A stretch of 64,000 nt of DNA from Streptomyces qinglanensis (lineage in GTDB: Bacteria; Actinomycetota; Actinomycetes; Streptomycetales; Streptomycetaceae), in the NCBI RefSeq assembly GCF_900111245.1, contig NZ_FOGO01000008.1, forward strand, positions 186,001 to 250,000, given 5' to 3'. The stretch's first letter is position 1; the number at the start of each line of letters is the position of its first letter. The translations under genes were made by a program, and so were the position numbers. The notes beneath the pieces are model-generated. The model was not told where the DNA came from. It was given only the letters and a program-made list of their open reading frames with translations, and did not search any database. Positions 25,037 to 32,613 of the stretch are shown in pieces.

Positions 25037-27220
25037 ATGTTCGACACGGTGCTGGTCGCCAACCGCGGCGAGATCGCGGTGCGGGTGATCCGTACGCTGC
25101 GCAGGCTCGGCATCCGCTCCGTCGCGGTGCACAGCGACGCGGACGCCGACGCCCGCCATGTGCGCGAGGCCGACACCGCCGTGCGGATCGGCCCCGCGGC
25201 GGCGGTCCACAGCTATCTGAGCGCGGACCGGCTGCTGGAGGCGGCCCACCGCAGCGGTGCGCAGGCCGTCCATCCGGGGTACGGATTCCTCGCCGAGAAC
25301 GCGGCGTTCGCCCAGCGCTGCACCGAGGCGGGCCTCGTCTTCATCGGCCCGCCCGCGGAGGCCATCGAGCTGATGGGCGACAAGATCCGCGCCAAGGAGA
25401 CGGTGTCCGCGGCGGACGTGCCGGTGGTCCCCGGCTCCTCGGGCACCGGACTGACCGACACCGAACTGGCCGCCGCCGCCCGGCAGACGGGTCTGCCGGT
25501 GCTGCTCAAGCCCTCGGCGGGCGGCGGCGGCAAGGGCATGCGGCTGGTGCGGGACGAGGCGGCACTGCCCGACGAGATCGCCGCGGCGCGGCGCGAGGCC
25601 AAGGGCGCCTTCGGCGACGACGGACTGCTCGTGGAGCGGTGGGTCGACCGGCCGCGGCACATCGAGATCCAGGTGCTGGCGGACGGCCACGGCAATGTCC
25701 TGCACCTGGGAGAGCGCGAATGCTCGCTGCAGCGCCGCCACCAGAAGATCATCGAGGAGGCGCCCAGCCCGCTGCTCGACGCGGCGACCCGCGAGGCGAT
25801 GGGGCAGGCAGCGGTGAACGCGGCCCGCTCGTGCGGCTACCGGGGCGCGGGCACGGTCGAGTTCATCGTGCCGGGCGACGGCTCCGGGTCCTACTACTTC
25901 ATGGAGATGAACACCCGCCTCCAGGTGGAGCACCCGGTCACCGAACTGATCACCGGGCTCGACCTGGTGGAGTGGCAGGTGCGGGTGGCCGCCGGGGAGC
26001 CGCTGCCCTTCGGGCAGCAGGAGATCGCACTCGACGGGCACGCGGTGGAGGCCCGGATCTGCGCGGAGACGGCACGACGCACGCCCGGCGCCGAGGACGG
26101 GCATGTGGACTTCCTGCCCTCGGCCGGACGGGTGCTGCTGCTGGAGGAGCCGCAGGGCGAAGGGGTACGCACCGACTCCGGGCTCACCGAGGGCACCGAA
26201 GTGGGCACGACCTACGACCCGATGCTCTCCAAGGTCATCGCCTGGGGCCCCGACCGGGCCGCCGCGCTGCGCGGACTGCGCGCAGCGCTCGCCCGCACCA
26301 CGGTGCTCGGAGTCGACACCAACACGGCGTTCCTGCGCGCCCTGCTCGGCCACCCGGAGGTCGCCTCCGGCGAGCTGGACACCGGCCTGGTGGATCGCGT
26401 GGCGGCCGAACTGCTGCCCGAGAGCGTGCCCGACGAGGTGTACGGCGCGGCAGCGCTGCTGCGGCAGGCGGCGCTCACTCCGGAGACCCGGACGGCGCAG
26501 ACCCCGACCGGCCCGCCGCAGCCCGCGGCGGCCGCCCCCGCGACCGGCGGCTGGGTCAGCCCGTTCTCGGTACCGTCCGGGTGGCGGCTCGGCGGGCAGC
26601 GGGCCTGGACGGTGCACTCGCTGCGGGTACCGGGCCGCGACCCCGTGGCCGTCCGGGTCCGGCCCACCGCACCGGACGGCAGGCGCCCCGAGGAACTCCC
26701 GGCCCCGGGCGAGATGGAGGTCAGCGTCGACGGCGCCACCCCCGTGCGGGCGCGGCTGGCACCCGGCACCGAGACCGGCGGCCCGACCGTCCGGCTCGAC
26801 TGGGACGGCATGAGCCGCACCCTCAGCCGCGTCCGCTGCGAGGACGGTGACACCCCGGGCGTGTGGCTGGGCAGGGACGGCGAAGCCTGGCAGGTGCGCG
26901 ACCACGACCCGGTGGCGGACGCGCTGCGGCGGGCCGGTGGCGCACACGGCGCCGACGCGCTGACCGCGCCCATGCCGGGGACGGTCACGGTGGTCAAGGC
27001 GGCCGTCGGCGACGAGGTCGCCGCGGGCCAGAGCCTGCTGGTGGTGGAGGCCATGAAGATGGAGCACGTGATCACGGCACCGCACGCGGGTCGGGTGGCC
27101 GAACTGGAGGTCACGGCGGGCAGCACCGTGGCGATGGACCAGGTGCTCGCGGTCGTGGACCCGGCCGCCGGCGACGCGCCGGAGACCGGAGCGGAAGCGG
27201 CGACGGAGGCGACGGGATGA
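25037..27220 (+). CDS. Acyl-CoA carboxylase, biotinylated alpha subunit
   Basis: A 727-aa protein with biotin carboxylase plus biotin carrier domains. The start MFDTVLVANRGEIAVRVIRTLRRLG is classical; the ATP-grasp Gly loop GGGGKGM, 'MEMNTRLQVEHPVTE' and 'RICAE' follow. A linker of about 130 residues precedes the biotinyl domain, whose VVEAMKMEHV carries the biotinylated Lys. It carboxylates biotin with bicarbonate and ATP for the partner beta subunit, most likely giving 3-methylglutaconyl-CoA from 3-methylcrotonyl-CoA. GAGGAGAGGG precedes the ATG; a 118-base gap separates it from the beta-subunit gene. Confidence 0.92.
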   Translation: MFDTVLVANRGEIAVRVIRTLRRLGIRSVAVHSDADADARHVREADTAVRIGPAAAVHSYLSADRLLEAAHRSGAQAVHPGYGFLAENAAFAQRCTEAGLVFIGPPAEAIELMGDKIRAKETVSAADVPVVPGSSGTGLTDTELAAAARQTGLPVLLKPSAGGGGKGMRLVRDEAALPDEIAAARREAKGAFGDDGLLVERWVDRPRHIEIQVLADGHGNVLHLGERECSLQRRHQKIIEEAPSPLLDAATREAMGQAAVNAARSCGYRGAGTVEFIVPGDGSGSYYFMEMNTRLQVEHPVTELITGLDLVEWQVRVAAGEPLPFGQQEIALDGHAVEARICAETARRTPGAEDGHVDFLPSAGRVLLLEEPQGEGVRTDSGLTEGTEVGTTYDPMLSKVIAWGPDRAAALRGLRAALARTTVLGVDTNTAFLRALLGHPEVASGELDTGLVDRVAAELLPESVPDEVYGAAALLRQAALTPETRTAQTPTGPPQPAAAAPATGGWVSPFSVPSGWRLGGQRAWTVHSLRVPGRDPVAVRVRPTAPDGRRPEELPAPGEMEVSVDGATPVRARLAPGTETGGPTVRLDWDGMSRTLSRVRCEDGDTPGVWLGRDGEAWQVRDHDPVADALRRAGGAHGADALTAPMPGTVTVVKAAVGDEVAAGQSLLVVEAMKMEHVITAPHAGRVAELEVTAGSTVAMDQVLAVVDPAAGDAPETGAEAATEATG

Positions 27221-28353
27221 CGGACACGACGAACTCCTCGGAACCCACAGCTCCGGGACGCCCCGCGGCTCCGGCCGCCGGCCCGGTGGAAGGAAACGGC
27301 ACCCCGGGCGATCTGCCGATGGTCTTCCCCGTGGAGGGGCTGCCCACCCGGGTGCGGATCCACGAGGTGGGGCCGCGGGACGGGCTGCAGAACGAGTCGG
27401 CGATCGTCCCGGTCGAGGTGAAGGCGGAGTTCATCCGGCGGCTCGCCACGGCCGGGCTGAGCACCGTGGAAGCCACCAGCTTCGTGCACCCCAAGTGGGT
27501 CCCCCAGCTCGCCGACGCGGAGGAGCTGTATCCGCGCCTCGCGGACCTGGAGGGGGTGCGGCTGCCGGTACTGGTGCCCAACGCGCGCGGCCTGGAGCGC
27601 GCGTCGGCGCTGGGCGCGCGGGAGGTGGCGGTGTTCGCCAGCGCCACGGAGTCCTTCGCCAAGGCCAACCTGAACCGCACGGTGGACGGCGCGCTGGAGA
27701 TGTTCGAGCCGGTGGTGGCGCGCGCCAAGAGCGCGGGCCTCCGCGTGCGCGGCTATCTGTCGATGTGCTTCGGCGACCCGTGGGAGGGCCCGGTCCCCGT
27801 CGACCAGGTGGTGCGAGTGTGCCGGGCGCTGGCCGGGATGGGCTGCGACGAGCTGAGCCTGGGCGACACCATCGGCGTGGCCACCCCCGGCCATGTCCAC
27901 GCACTGCTCACCGCGCTCGGTACGGCGGGGCTGCCCGCTTCGGGCGCTCCCGCCGACTCCGCTCCGCCGGGCGGCCCCACCCTCGCCGTGCACTTCCACG
28001 ACACCTACGGCCAGGCGCTCTCCAACACCCTCGCGGCACTCCAGCACGGCGTGGCCACGGTGGACGCCTCGGCCGGCGGGCTGGGCGGCTGCCCGTACGC
28101 CAAGAGCGCCACCGGCAACCTCGCCACCGAGGACCTGGTCTGGATGCTGCACGGCCTCGGTGTCGAGACGGGAGTCGATCTGGCCCGGCTCACCGCCACC
28201 AGCACCTGGATGGCGCAGCGGCTGGGCCGTCCCAGCCCCTCCCGAACGGTTCGCGCCCTCGCCGGCGCAGCCTCTTCCGTCGCCGCCCCCGCTTCCCCCT
28301 CTTCCGCGGAGTCCCGGAGCACCCCGGACTCCCCCGCCCCCAAGGAGCAGTGA
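27217..28353 (+). CDS. Hydroxymethylglutaryl-CoA lyase
   Basis: A 378-aa TIM-barrel lyase that cleaves HMG-CoA to acetoacetate and acetyl-CoA, the last step of leucine breakdown. The family start 'RVRIHEVGPRDGLQNE' holds the metal-binding Asp; 'STVEATSFVHPKWVPQLADAEEL', 'VHFHDTYGQALSN' (metal His residues) and the catalytic-Cys loop 'GGLGGCPYAKSATGN' are all present. N-terminal (about 40 aa) and C-terminal (about 45 aa) tails are Ser/Pro/Ala-rich and not part of the fold. ATGA overlap with the carboxylase gene shows translational coupling. Confidence 0.94.
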   Translation: MTDTTNSSEPTAPGRPAAPAAGPVEGNGTPGDLPMVFPVEGLPTRVRIHEVGPRDGLQNESAIVPVEVKAEFIRRLATAGLSTVEATSFVHPKWVPQLADAEELYPRLADLEGVRLPVLVPNARGLERASALGAREVAVFASATESFAKANLNRTVDGALEMFEPVVARAKSAGLRVRGYLSMCFGDPWEGPVPVDQVVRVCRALAGMGCDELSLGDTIGVATPGHVHALLTALGTAGLPASGAPADSAPPGGPTLAVHFHDTYGQALSNTLAALQHGVATVDASAGGLGGCPYAKSATGNLATEDLVWMLHGLGVETGVDLARLTATSTWMAQRLGRPSPSRTVRALAGAASSVAAPASPSSAESRSTPDSPAPKEQ

Positions 28354-28355
28354 GC

Positions 28356-29522
28356 ATGGCACTCGACCACCGCCTCACCCCCGAGCACGAGGAACTGCGC
28401 CGCACCGTGGAGGAGTTCGCCCACGACGTGGTCGCCCCCAAGATCGGCGAGTTCTACGAGCGACACGAGTTCCCGTACGAGATCGTCCAGCAGATGGGCG
28501 CCATGGGCCTGTTCGGCCTGCCCTTCCCCGAGGAGTACGGCGGGATGGGCGGCGACTACCTCGCCCTCTGCCTCGCCCTGGAGGAGCTGGCCCGGGTGGA
28601 CTCCTCGGTGGCCATCACGCTGGAGGCGGGGGTGTCGCTGGGCGCGATGCCCGTGTACCTCTTCGGCACCGAGGAGCAGAAGCAGGAGTGGCTGCCCCGG
28701 CTGTGCGCGGGCGAGATGCTGGGCGCCTTCGGACTGACCGAGCCGGAGTGCGGTTCCGACGCGGGCGGCACCCGCACCACCGCCGTCCTGGACGAGGAAT
28801 CCGGGGAATGGGTGATCAACGGCAGCAAGTCCTTCATCACCAACTCCGGCACGGACATAACGGGCCTGGTCACGGTGACCGCGGTCACCGGACGCAAGGA
28901 GAACGGCGCGCCGCGCATCTCGACCATCATCGTCCCCTCCGGCACCCCGGGGTTCACGGTGGCGCCCGCCTACTCGAAGGTCGGCTGGAACGCGTCGGAC
29001 ACCCATGAGCTGTCCTTCACCGACGTGCGCGTGCCCCGCGCCAATCTGCTCGGCGAGCCGGGCCGCGGCTACGCCCAGTTCCTGCGGATCCTGGACGAGG
29101 GCCGGATCGCGATCTCCGCACTGGCCACCGGGCTCGCCCAGGGCTGTGTGGACGAGTCGGTCCGCTACGCCAACACCCGTACGGCGTTCGGCAAGCCCAT
29201 CGGCGCCAACCAGGCCATCCAGTTCAAGATCGCGGACATGGAGATGCGGGCTCACACCTCGCGGGTGGCCTGGCGGGACGCGGCCGCGCGACTGCTGGCC
29301 GGCGAGCCGTTCAAGAAGGAGGCGGCGCTGGCCAAGCTGTACTCCTCCGAGAGCGCCGTCACCAACGCGCGTGAGGCCACCCAGGTCCACGGCGGCTACG
29401 GATTCATGAACGAGTACCCGGTGGCCCGCATGTGGCGGGACGCGAAGATCCTGGAGATCGGCGAGGGCACCAGCGAGGTGCAGCGCATGCTGGTGGCCCG
29501 CGAGTTGGGAGTCGGCGAGTGA
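28356..29522 (+). CDS. acdH: Acyl-CoA dehydrogenase, probable isovaleryl/branched-chain type
   Basis: A 388-aa flavoprotein. Signatures are GLTEPECGSDAGGTRTT and, at the end, 'QVHGGYGFMNEYPVARMWRDAKILEIGEGTSEVQRMLVARELG'. The Glu in ILEIGEGTSE is near the CoA/substrate pocket. Position as last gene after carboxylase subunits and HMG-CoA lyase supports isovaleryl- or branched-chain acyl-CoA oxidation, the entry to this pathway; the symbol follows the Streptomyces branched-chain dehydrogenase in the same context (recalled). ATG preceded by AAGGAG at 8 bases; a GTG two codons earlier is possible. No enoyl-CoA hydratase (LiuC) is present in the window. Confidence 0.88.
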   Translation: MALDHRLTPEHEELRRTVEEFAHDVVAPKIGEFYERHEFPYEIVQQMGAMGLFGLPFPEEYGGMGGDYLALCLALEELARVDSSVAITLEAGVSLGAMPVYLFGTEEQKQEWLPRLCAGEMLGAFGLTEPECGSDAGGTRTTAVLDEESGEWVINGSKSFITNSGTDITGLVTVTAVTGRKENGAPRISTIIVPSGTPGFTVAPAYSKVGWNASDTHELSFTDVRVPRANLLGEPGRGYAQFLRILDEGRIAISALATGLAQGCVDESVRYANTRTAFGKPIGANQAIQFKIADMEMRAHTSRVAWRDAAARLLAGEPFKKEAALAKLYSSESAVTNAREATQVHGGYGFMNEYPVARMWRDAKILEIGEGTSEVQRMLVARELGVGE

Positions 29523-29546
29523 CCCCCGTACCCCGCGACTGAACAG

Positions 29547-29611
29547 AGCCCCGCCCCGGTCGGCCCCGCCCCTGAGGGGCGCGCCGATGAGGCTTGGACC
29601 GGGGCGGGGCT
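29547..29611. terminator. Long inverted repeat after the leucine operon
   Basis: AGCCCCGCCCCGGTC (29547-29561) pairs perfectly with GACCGGGGCGGGGCT (29597-29611). The loop contains a smaller CGCCCC-TGA-GGGGCG hairpin. It begins 25 bases after the last stop of the operon. Confidence 0.75.
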
Positions 29612-29852
29612 CCGGCCGTCATTCGCGGTGCCGGTTGCGGCGGTAGAGACAGCCGTCCACCTGCCCGGCGAATCGCGGGCGAGCGAGAAACCGTTCGAGG
29701 CGTCGTACGGAGCCATGGCACCGTGTTCGGCATGACGACGAACCGAAAGGCCCATGCCGCGTAGACGGCCAGGACACATCCGGACCGGCATCTCCCACCG
29801 CCACCGGACACCAGACGCAAACCCCGTCATCGACGGCCTGTCCTCGCGTGCA
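29612..29852. other. Gap with no clear gene
   Basis: Sequence between the terminator and the small Cys-rich gene. Its base composition is less GC-rich than its neighbours. I see no convincing reading frame or recognisable site beyond a possible promoter for the next gene. Confidence 0.4.
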
Positions 29853-30146
29853 ATGTCAGAGGTCTACCGTCTCGAGCGCACCCGGAATTATCTGCAGCCA
29901 GGCGACATCTTCGCAGCCGTGCGCTTGTGGAAGGACTACGTCCGTCGTCCCGAGCGTGAGCTGTGGCACGACTACGAGTGGGGCAACGTGTACTGGTGCT
30001 GCTGCGGCAATCCTCTTGAAGCGCGTGCTCTCCTCGACACGGTGACGCAGGCCATGTCGCCTCGCGCTGCCCGCGAACTCCGGCGGATCATCAGCAGGTT
30101 TGATGACGTATGGAACCAACCGTCACCGCCGTACGCCACGGACTGA
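29853..30146 (+). CDS. Small Cys-containing protein, 97 aa, unknown function
   Basis: Starts MSEVYRLERTRNYLQPGD, then an amphipathic helix (IFAAVRLWKDYVRRPERELW) and the distinctive YEWGNVYWCCCGNP, followed by a helical ARALLDTVTQAMSPRAARELRRIISRFDDVW. I have seen similar short Streptomyces proteins with this Tyr/Trp-Cys-Cys-Cys-Gly-Asn core; none with an assigned role. Third-position GC is lower than in neighbouring genes, a possible sign of different ancestry. A longer reading from 29754 adds a low-quality N-terminus, so 29853 is preferred, although no ribosome site is visible. Confidence 0.55.
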   Translation: MSEVYRLERTRNYLQPGDIFAAVRLWKDYVRRPERELWHDYEWGNVYWCCCGNPLEARALLDTVTQAMSPRAARELRRIISRFDDVWNQPSPPYATD

Positions 30147-30249
30147 GGGTGCAAGACACGCTGAGGAGAACCACTCTCCGCGGAGACCGCTCCCGCGACG
30201 GTCCCGCTCCCCGCAAGGGGAAGGCTCCCCGCTCGAAGCGGGCTCCGCA

Positions 30250-30287
30250 GGGTCCGCGGCGCCGGGCGGTGACGGCGCCGCGGACCC
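30250..30287. terminator. Hairpin terminator between convergent genes
   Basis: GGGTCCGCGGCGCC (30250-30263), a 10-base loop, GGCGCCGCGGACCC (30274-30287): 14 perfect pairs. Lies 20 bases beyond the hexosaminidase stop and about 100 bases after the small Cys-rich gene. Confidence 0.75.
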
Positions 30288-30306
30288 GGTACCGCCCGGG
30301 GTGCGG

Positions 30307-32049
30307 TCAGTGGGGCCAGGGCACCTGCGGTGAGCGGTAGTAGTTCACTCCCATCCGTTCCCAGCGGCTGCCCTGTCGGGCCAGTCGCTGCCGGTAGCCG
30401 TCCCAGTCGTGGGTGGCGGCGGGCGACCAGCCCAGTTCGGCCAGCCCTGGCAGGCGCGGGAAGGCCAGGTATTCGAGCTGTGCGCTGGTCTCGATCGTCT
30501 CCGACCACAGCGGCGCCTCGACTCCCAGGACGGCCTCCTCGGGCACCCCTTCCAGGTAGCGGGCCGGGTCCCAGTCGTAGGAGCGCTGCACGGGCACGTA
30601 TCCGGCCCAGGAGAGTCCCAGCGGAGTGTTTTTGTCGTACTTCATGTCCAGGTAGGCCCGGTCCGCCGGGGAGAGCACGAGTTCGGTGCCCTGCCGCGCG
30701 GCCTCGGCGACCTGGCGGCGCTCCTCGGCTCCGGTCCGGTCGTAGCCCCAGTACTGGGCGACGGTGCCGGGAGCGGGTGCGGCGGTGATCTGGTGCCAGC
30801 CGACGGCCTGCTTGCCGTATGCGGCGACGAGGGGCTGTACGCGCCGCATGAAGGCGACGTAGTCCTCATGGCTGGTGGAGTGCGCCTCGTCGCCGCCGAT
30901 GTGGAGGTAGGGGCCGGGGGTCAGGGCCGCCAGTTCGCGGAGCACGTCGTCGACGAAGTCGTAGGTCCGTTCCAGGGAGACGCACAGGGAGCTGAACCCG
31001 ACTTCGGTGCCGGTGTAGCGGGGCGGCGCCGTGCCGTCGCAGTTGAGTTCGGCGTAGGAGGCCAGTGCCGCGTTGGTGTGTCCGGGCATGTCGATCTCGG
31101 GGACGACGGTCAGGTGCCGGGCCGCGGCGTAGCGCATGATCTCGCGGTAGTCGGCCTTGGTGTAGTACCCGCCGGGCCCGCCGCCGACCTCGGTGCCGCC
31201 GCCGTACTCGGCCAGCCGGGGCCAGGAGTCGATGGCGAGGCGCCAGCCCTGGTCGTCGGAGAGGTGCAGATGCAGGGTGTTGATCTTGTAGAGGGCGAGC
31301 TGGTCGATGTACCGCTTGACCGCCGGGACGGGAAAGAAGTGGCGGGAGACGTCCAGCATGGCGCCCCGGTAGGCGTAGCGCGGGGTGTCGGTGATGACGC
31401 CACCGGCGAGCTGCCAGGGGCCCGGCTGCTCGGTACGGGCTTCGACGGCGGCGGGGAGAAGCTGCCGGATGGTCTGCACTCCGTGGAAGAGCCCGGCGGC
31501 GTCGCGGGCGGTGAGTCGCGCGGCACGCGCGCCCACCTGGAGCCGGTAGCCCTCGCCGCCCAGCGTCCGGCCGCCGCCGAGCCGCAGCTTGATGCCGTCG
31601 CGTCCGGGGCGGCTGGTGATCGGCAGCCGGTAGCCGGTGGCGGGCCGCAGCAGTGCGGCGAGCTGCTCGGCCACCTCCCGCACCTCTCGCACCTCTCGCA
31701 CCTCTCGCCCGGACCGCGCCTCTCGCACCTCCCGCCCGGACCGCGCCTCTCCCGCGGTGCCACTGGTGCCGCCGGCCGGGCCGCCCCGCTGCTGCCGGTT
31801 CCCGCGGCGGCCCGGTGCGCGGTCGGAGCCGGCACCGGGCTGCACGCGGATCACCGTCCGCGGGGTGATCGTGTAGGGCCTGCCCCGCTCCTGTACCGAG
31901 GCGGGTGCGGGTATCACCCGGTCGAGTGGTGTGGGCCGGGCTCTGGCACGCGTGGAGGCCGCGTCGGCTGCCCCGGGGGTGGCGGGCAGTGCGGTGGCGG
32001 CGAGCAGCGAGGCGCACAGGACCAGTAACGGTGTGAGTCGTCGTCCCAT
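30307..32049 (-). CDS. Secreted beta-N-acetylhexosaminidase (GH20)
   Basis: A 580-aa exported glycosidase that releases N-acetylglucosamine from chitin oligomers or cell-wall fragments. Signal peptide: about residues 1-30 (TPLLVLCASLLAATALPATPGAADA region). GH20b domain, then the GH20 barrel: 'RGAMLDVSRHFFPV', 'NTLHLHLSDDQGWRLAI', 'VPEIDMPGHTNAAL', and the catalytic Asp-Glu pair in HIGGDEAHST. 'APLWSETIETSAQLEYLAFPRLPGLAELGWS' closes the sugar site. Between residues about 82 and 128 lies an Arg/Glu/Gly repetitive insertion absent from typical enzymes. Close to glmS, consistent with aminosugar recycling. Confidence 0.92.
   Translation of the reverse strand: MGRRLTPLLVLCASLLAATALPATPGAADAASTRARARPTPLDRVIPAPASVQERGRPYTITPRTVIRVQPGAGSDRAPGRRGNRQQRGGPAGGTSGTAGEARSGREVREARSGREVREVREVREVAEQLAALLRPATGYRLPITSRPGRDGIKLRLGGGRTLGGEGYRLQVGARAARLTARDAAGLFHGVQTIRQLLPAAVEARTEQPGPWQLAGGVITDTPRYAYRGAMLDVSRHFFPVPAVKRYIDQLALYKINTLHLHLSDDQGWRLAIDSWPRLAEYGGGTEVGGGPGGYYTKADYREIMRYAAARHLTVVPEIDMPGHTNAALASYAELNCDGTAPPRYTGTEVGFSSLCVSLERTYDFVDDVLRELAALTPGPYLHIGGDEAHSTSHEDYVAFMRRVQPLVAAYGKQAVGWHQITAAPAPGTVAQYWGYDRTGAEERRQVAEAARQGTELVLSPADRAYLDMKYDKNTPLGLSWAGYVPVQRSYDWDPARYLEGVPEEAVLGVEAPLWSETIETSAQLEYLAFPRLPGLAELGWSPAATHDWDGYRQRLARQGSRWERMGVNYYRSPQVPWPH
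31672..31752 (-). repeat. In-frame 9-bp/18-bp repeats inside the hexosaminidase gene
   Basis: Plus-strand units CACCTCTCG (9 bases) are repeated four times from 31672, then CCCGGACCGCGCCTCTCG twice with another CACCTCCCG between. On the coding strand they give Arg-Glu-Val and Ala-Arg-Ser-Gly-Arg-Glu-Val peptides. The period preserves the frame, so copy-number change would only lengthen or shorten a linker. Confidence 0.85.
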
Positions 32050-32077
32050 CAGCGATCTCTCCGGGATCCGCGGCGGG

Positions 32078-32103
32078 CCCGGGTGAACGGTCCTTCACCC
32101 GGG
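32078..32103. promoter_or_regulatory. Inverted repeat upstream of hexosaminidase
   Basis: CCCGGGTGAA, CGGTCC, TTCACCCGGG: perfect 10-base arms, starting 28 bases upstream of the hexosaminidase ATG. It is placed like an operator or a leader hairpin. It does not match the DasR consensus (ACTGGTCTAGACCACT-like) that controls aminosugar genes in Streptomyces. Confidence 0.5.
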
Positions 32104-32237
32104 TGGCGCACTCTCAACGAAAGCCGTGTTCAGGACACTTCGTCATACTGACCGCCGCACGCGAAGCCGGGAAGAGAGCGGTACGTACCTTTTCTGGTCC
32201 GATTTCGCCACGCCGTGCCCGCTATCGGGCAGATTTC

Positions 32238-32266
32238 TTGCGATCGAGACGCGGAAACCGCAGTAT
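32238..32266 (+). promoter_or_regulatory. Promoter of leaderless gene at 32273
   Basis: -35 TTGCGA (32238-32243), exactly 17 bases, -10 CAGTAT (32261-32266), then 6 bases to the GTG start. Spacing fits a housekeeping sigma promoter giving a leaderless mRNA. Confidence 0.65.
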
Positions 32267-32272
32267 CGACGG

Positions 32273-32551
32273 GTGCTCGACGCCCCGACACCGGTCCACG
32301 ACGACCTCATCGACCACCTGGTCCGCACCACGCCGCTGCAGCGCGGCGAAGCGGTCCGGGTGGTGCTGGACGTCCTGTCGTACTTCGACGAGACGGCCGC
32401 CGAGTTCGTCCGCCGTCGGCACCGCGAGCTCCAGGCCAAGGGCCTGGCGAACCCGGAGATCTTCGAACGTATCGAGGCCGAGCTGCCGCACCGGGCCGTC
32501 GCGCCGCCCGAGCTGTCCCTCAGACAGCTCCGCCGCATCGTGTACGGCTGA
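32273..32551 (+). CDS. Small conserved-type protein upstream of glmS, 92 aa
   Basis: An all-helical soluble protein: VLDAPTPVHDDLIDHLVRTTPLQRGEAVRVVLDVLSYFDETAAEFVRRRHRELQAKG, ending LRQLRRIVYG. I recognise the sequence as widespread in Streptomyces immediately upstream of glmS, without known function. GTG at 32273 is chosen because a well-spaced promoter ends 6 bases upstream; longer readings from 32126 would include that promoter. It lies 62 bases before glmS in the same direction and is probably co-transcribed with it. Confidence 0.75.
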   Translation: MLDAPTPVHDDLIDHLVRTTPLQRGEAVRVVLDVLSYFDETAAEFVRRRHRELQAKGLANPEIFERIEAELPHRAVAPPELSLRQLRRIVYG

Positions 32552-32613
32552 CCGCGGAGCAGCGCCGGCAGCTCATCCCCAACGGCACGACAGAGAGGCA
32601 GGGCATCAGCAGT

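Noticed and set aside
32318..32333. CTGGTCCGCACCAC resembling a DasR site
   Set aside because: Lies inside a coding region and matches the recalled consensus only partly; no promoter there.
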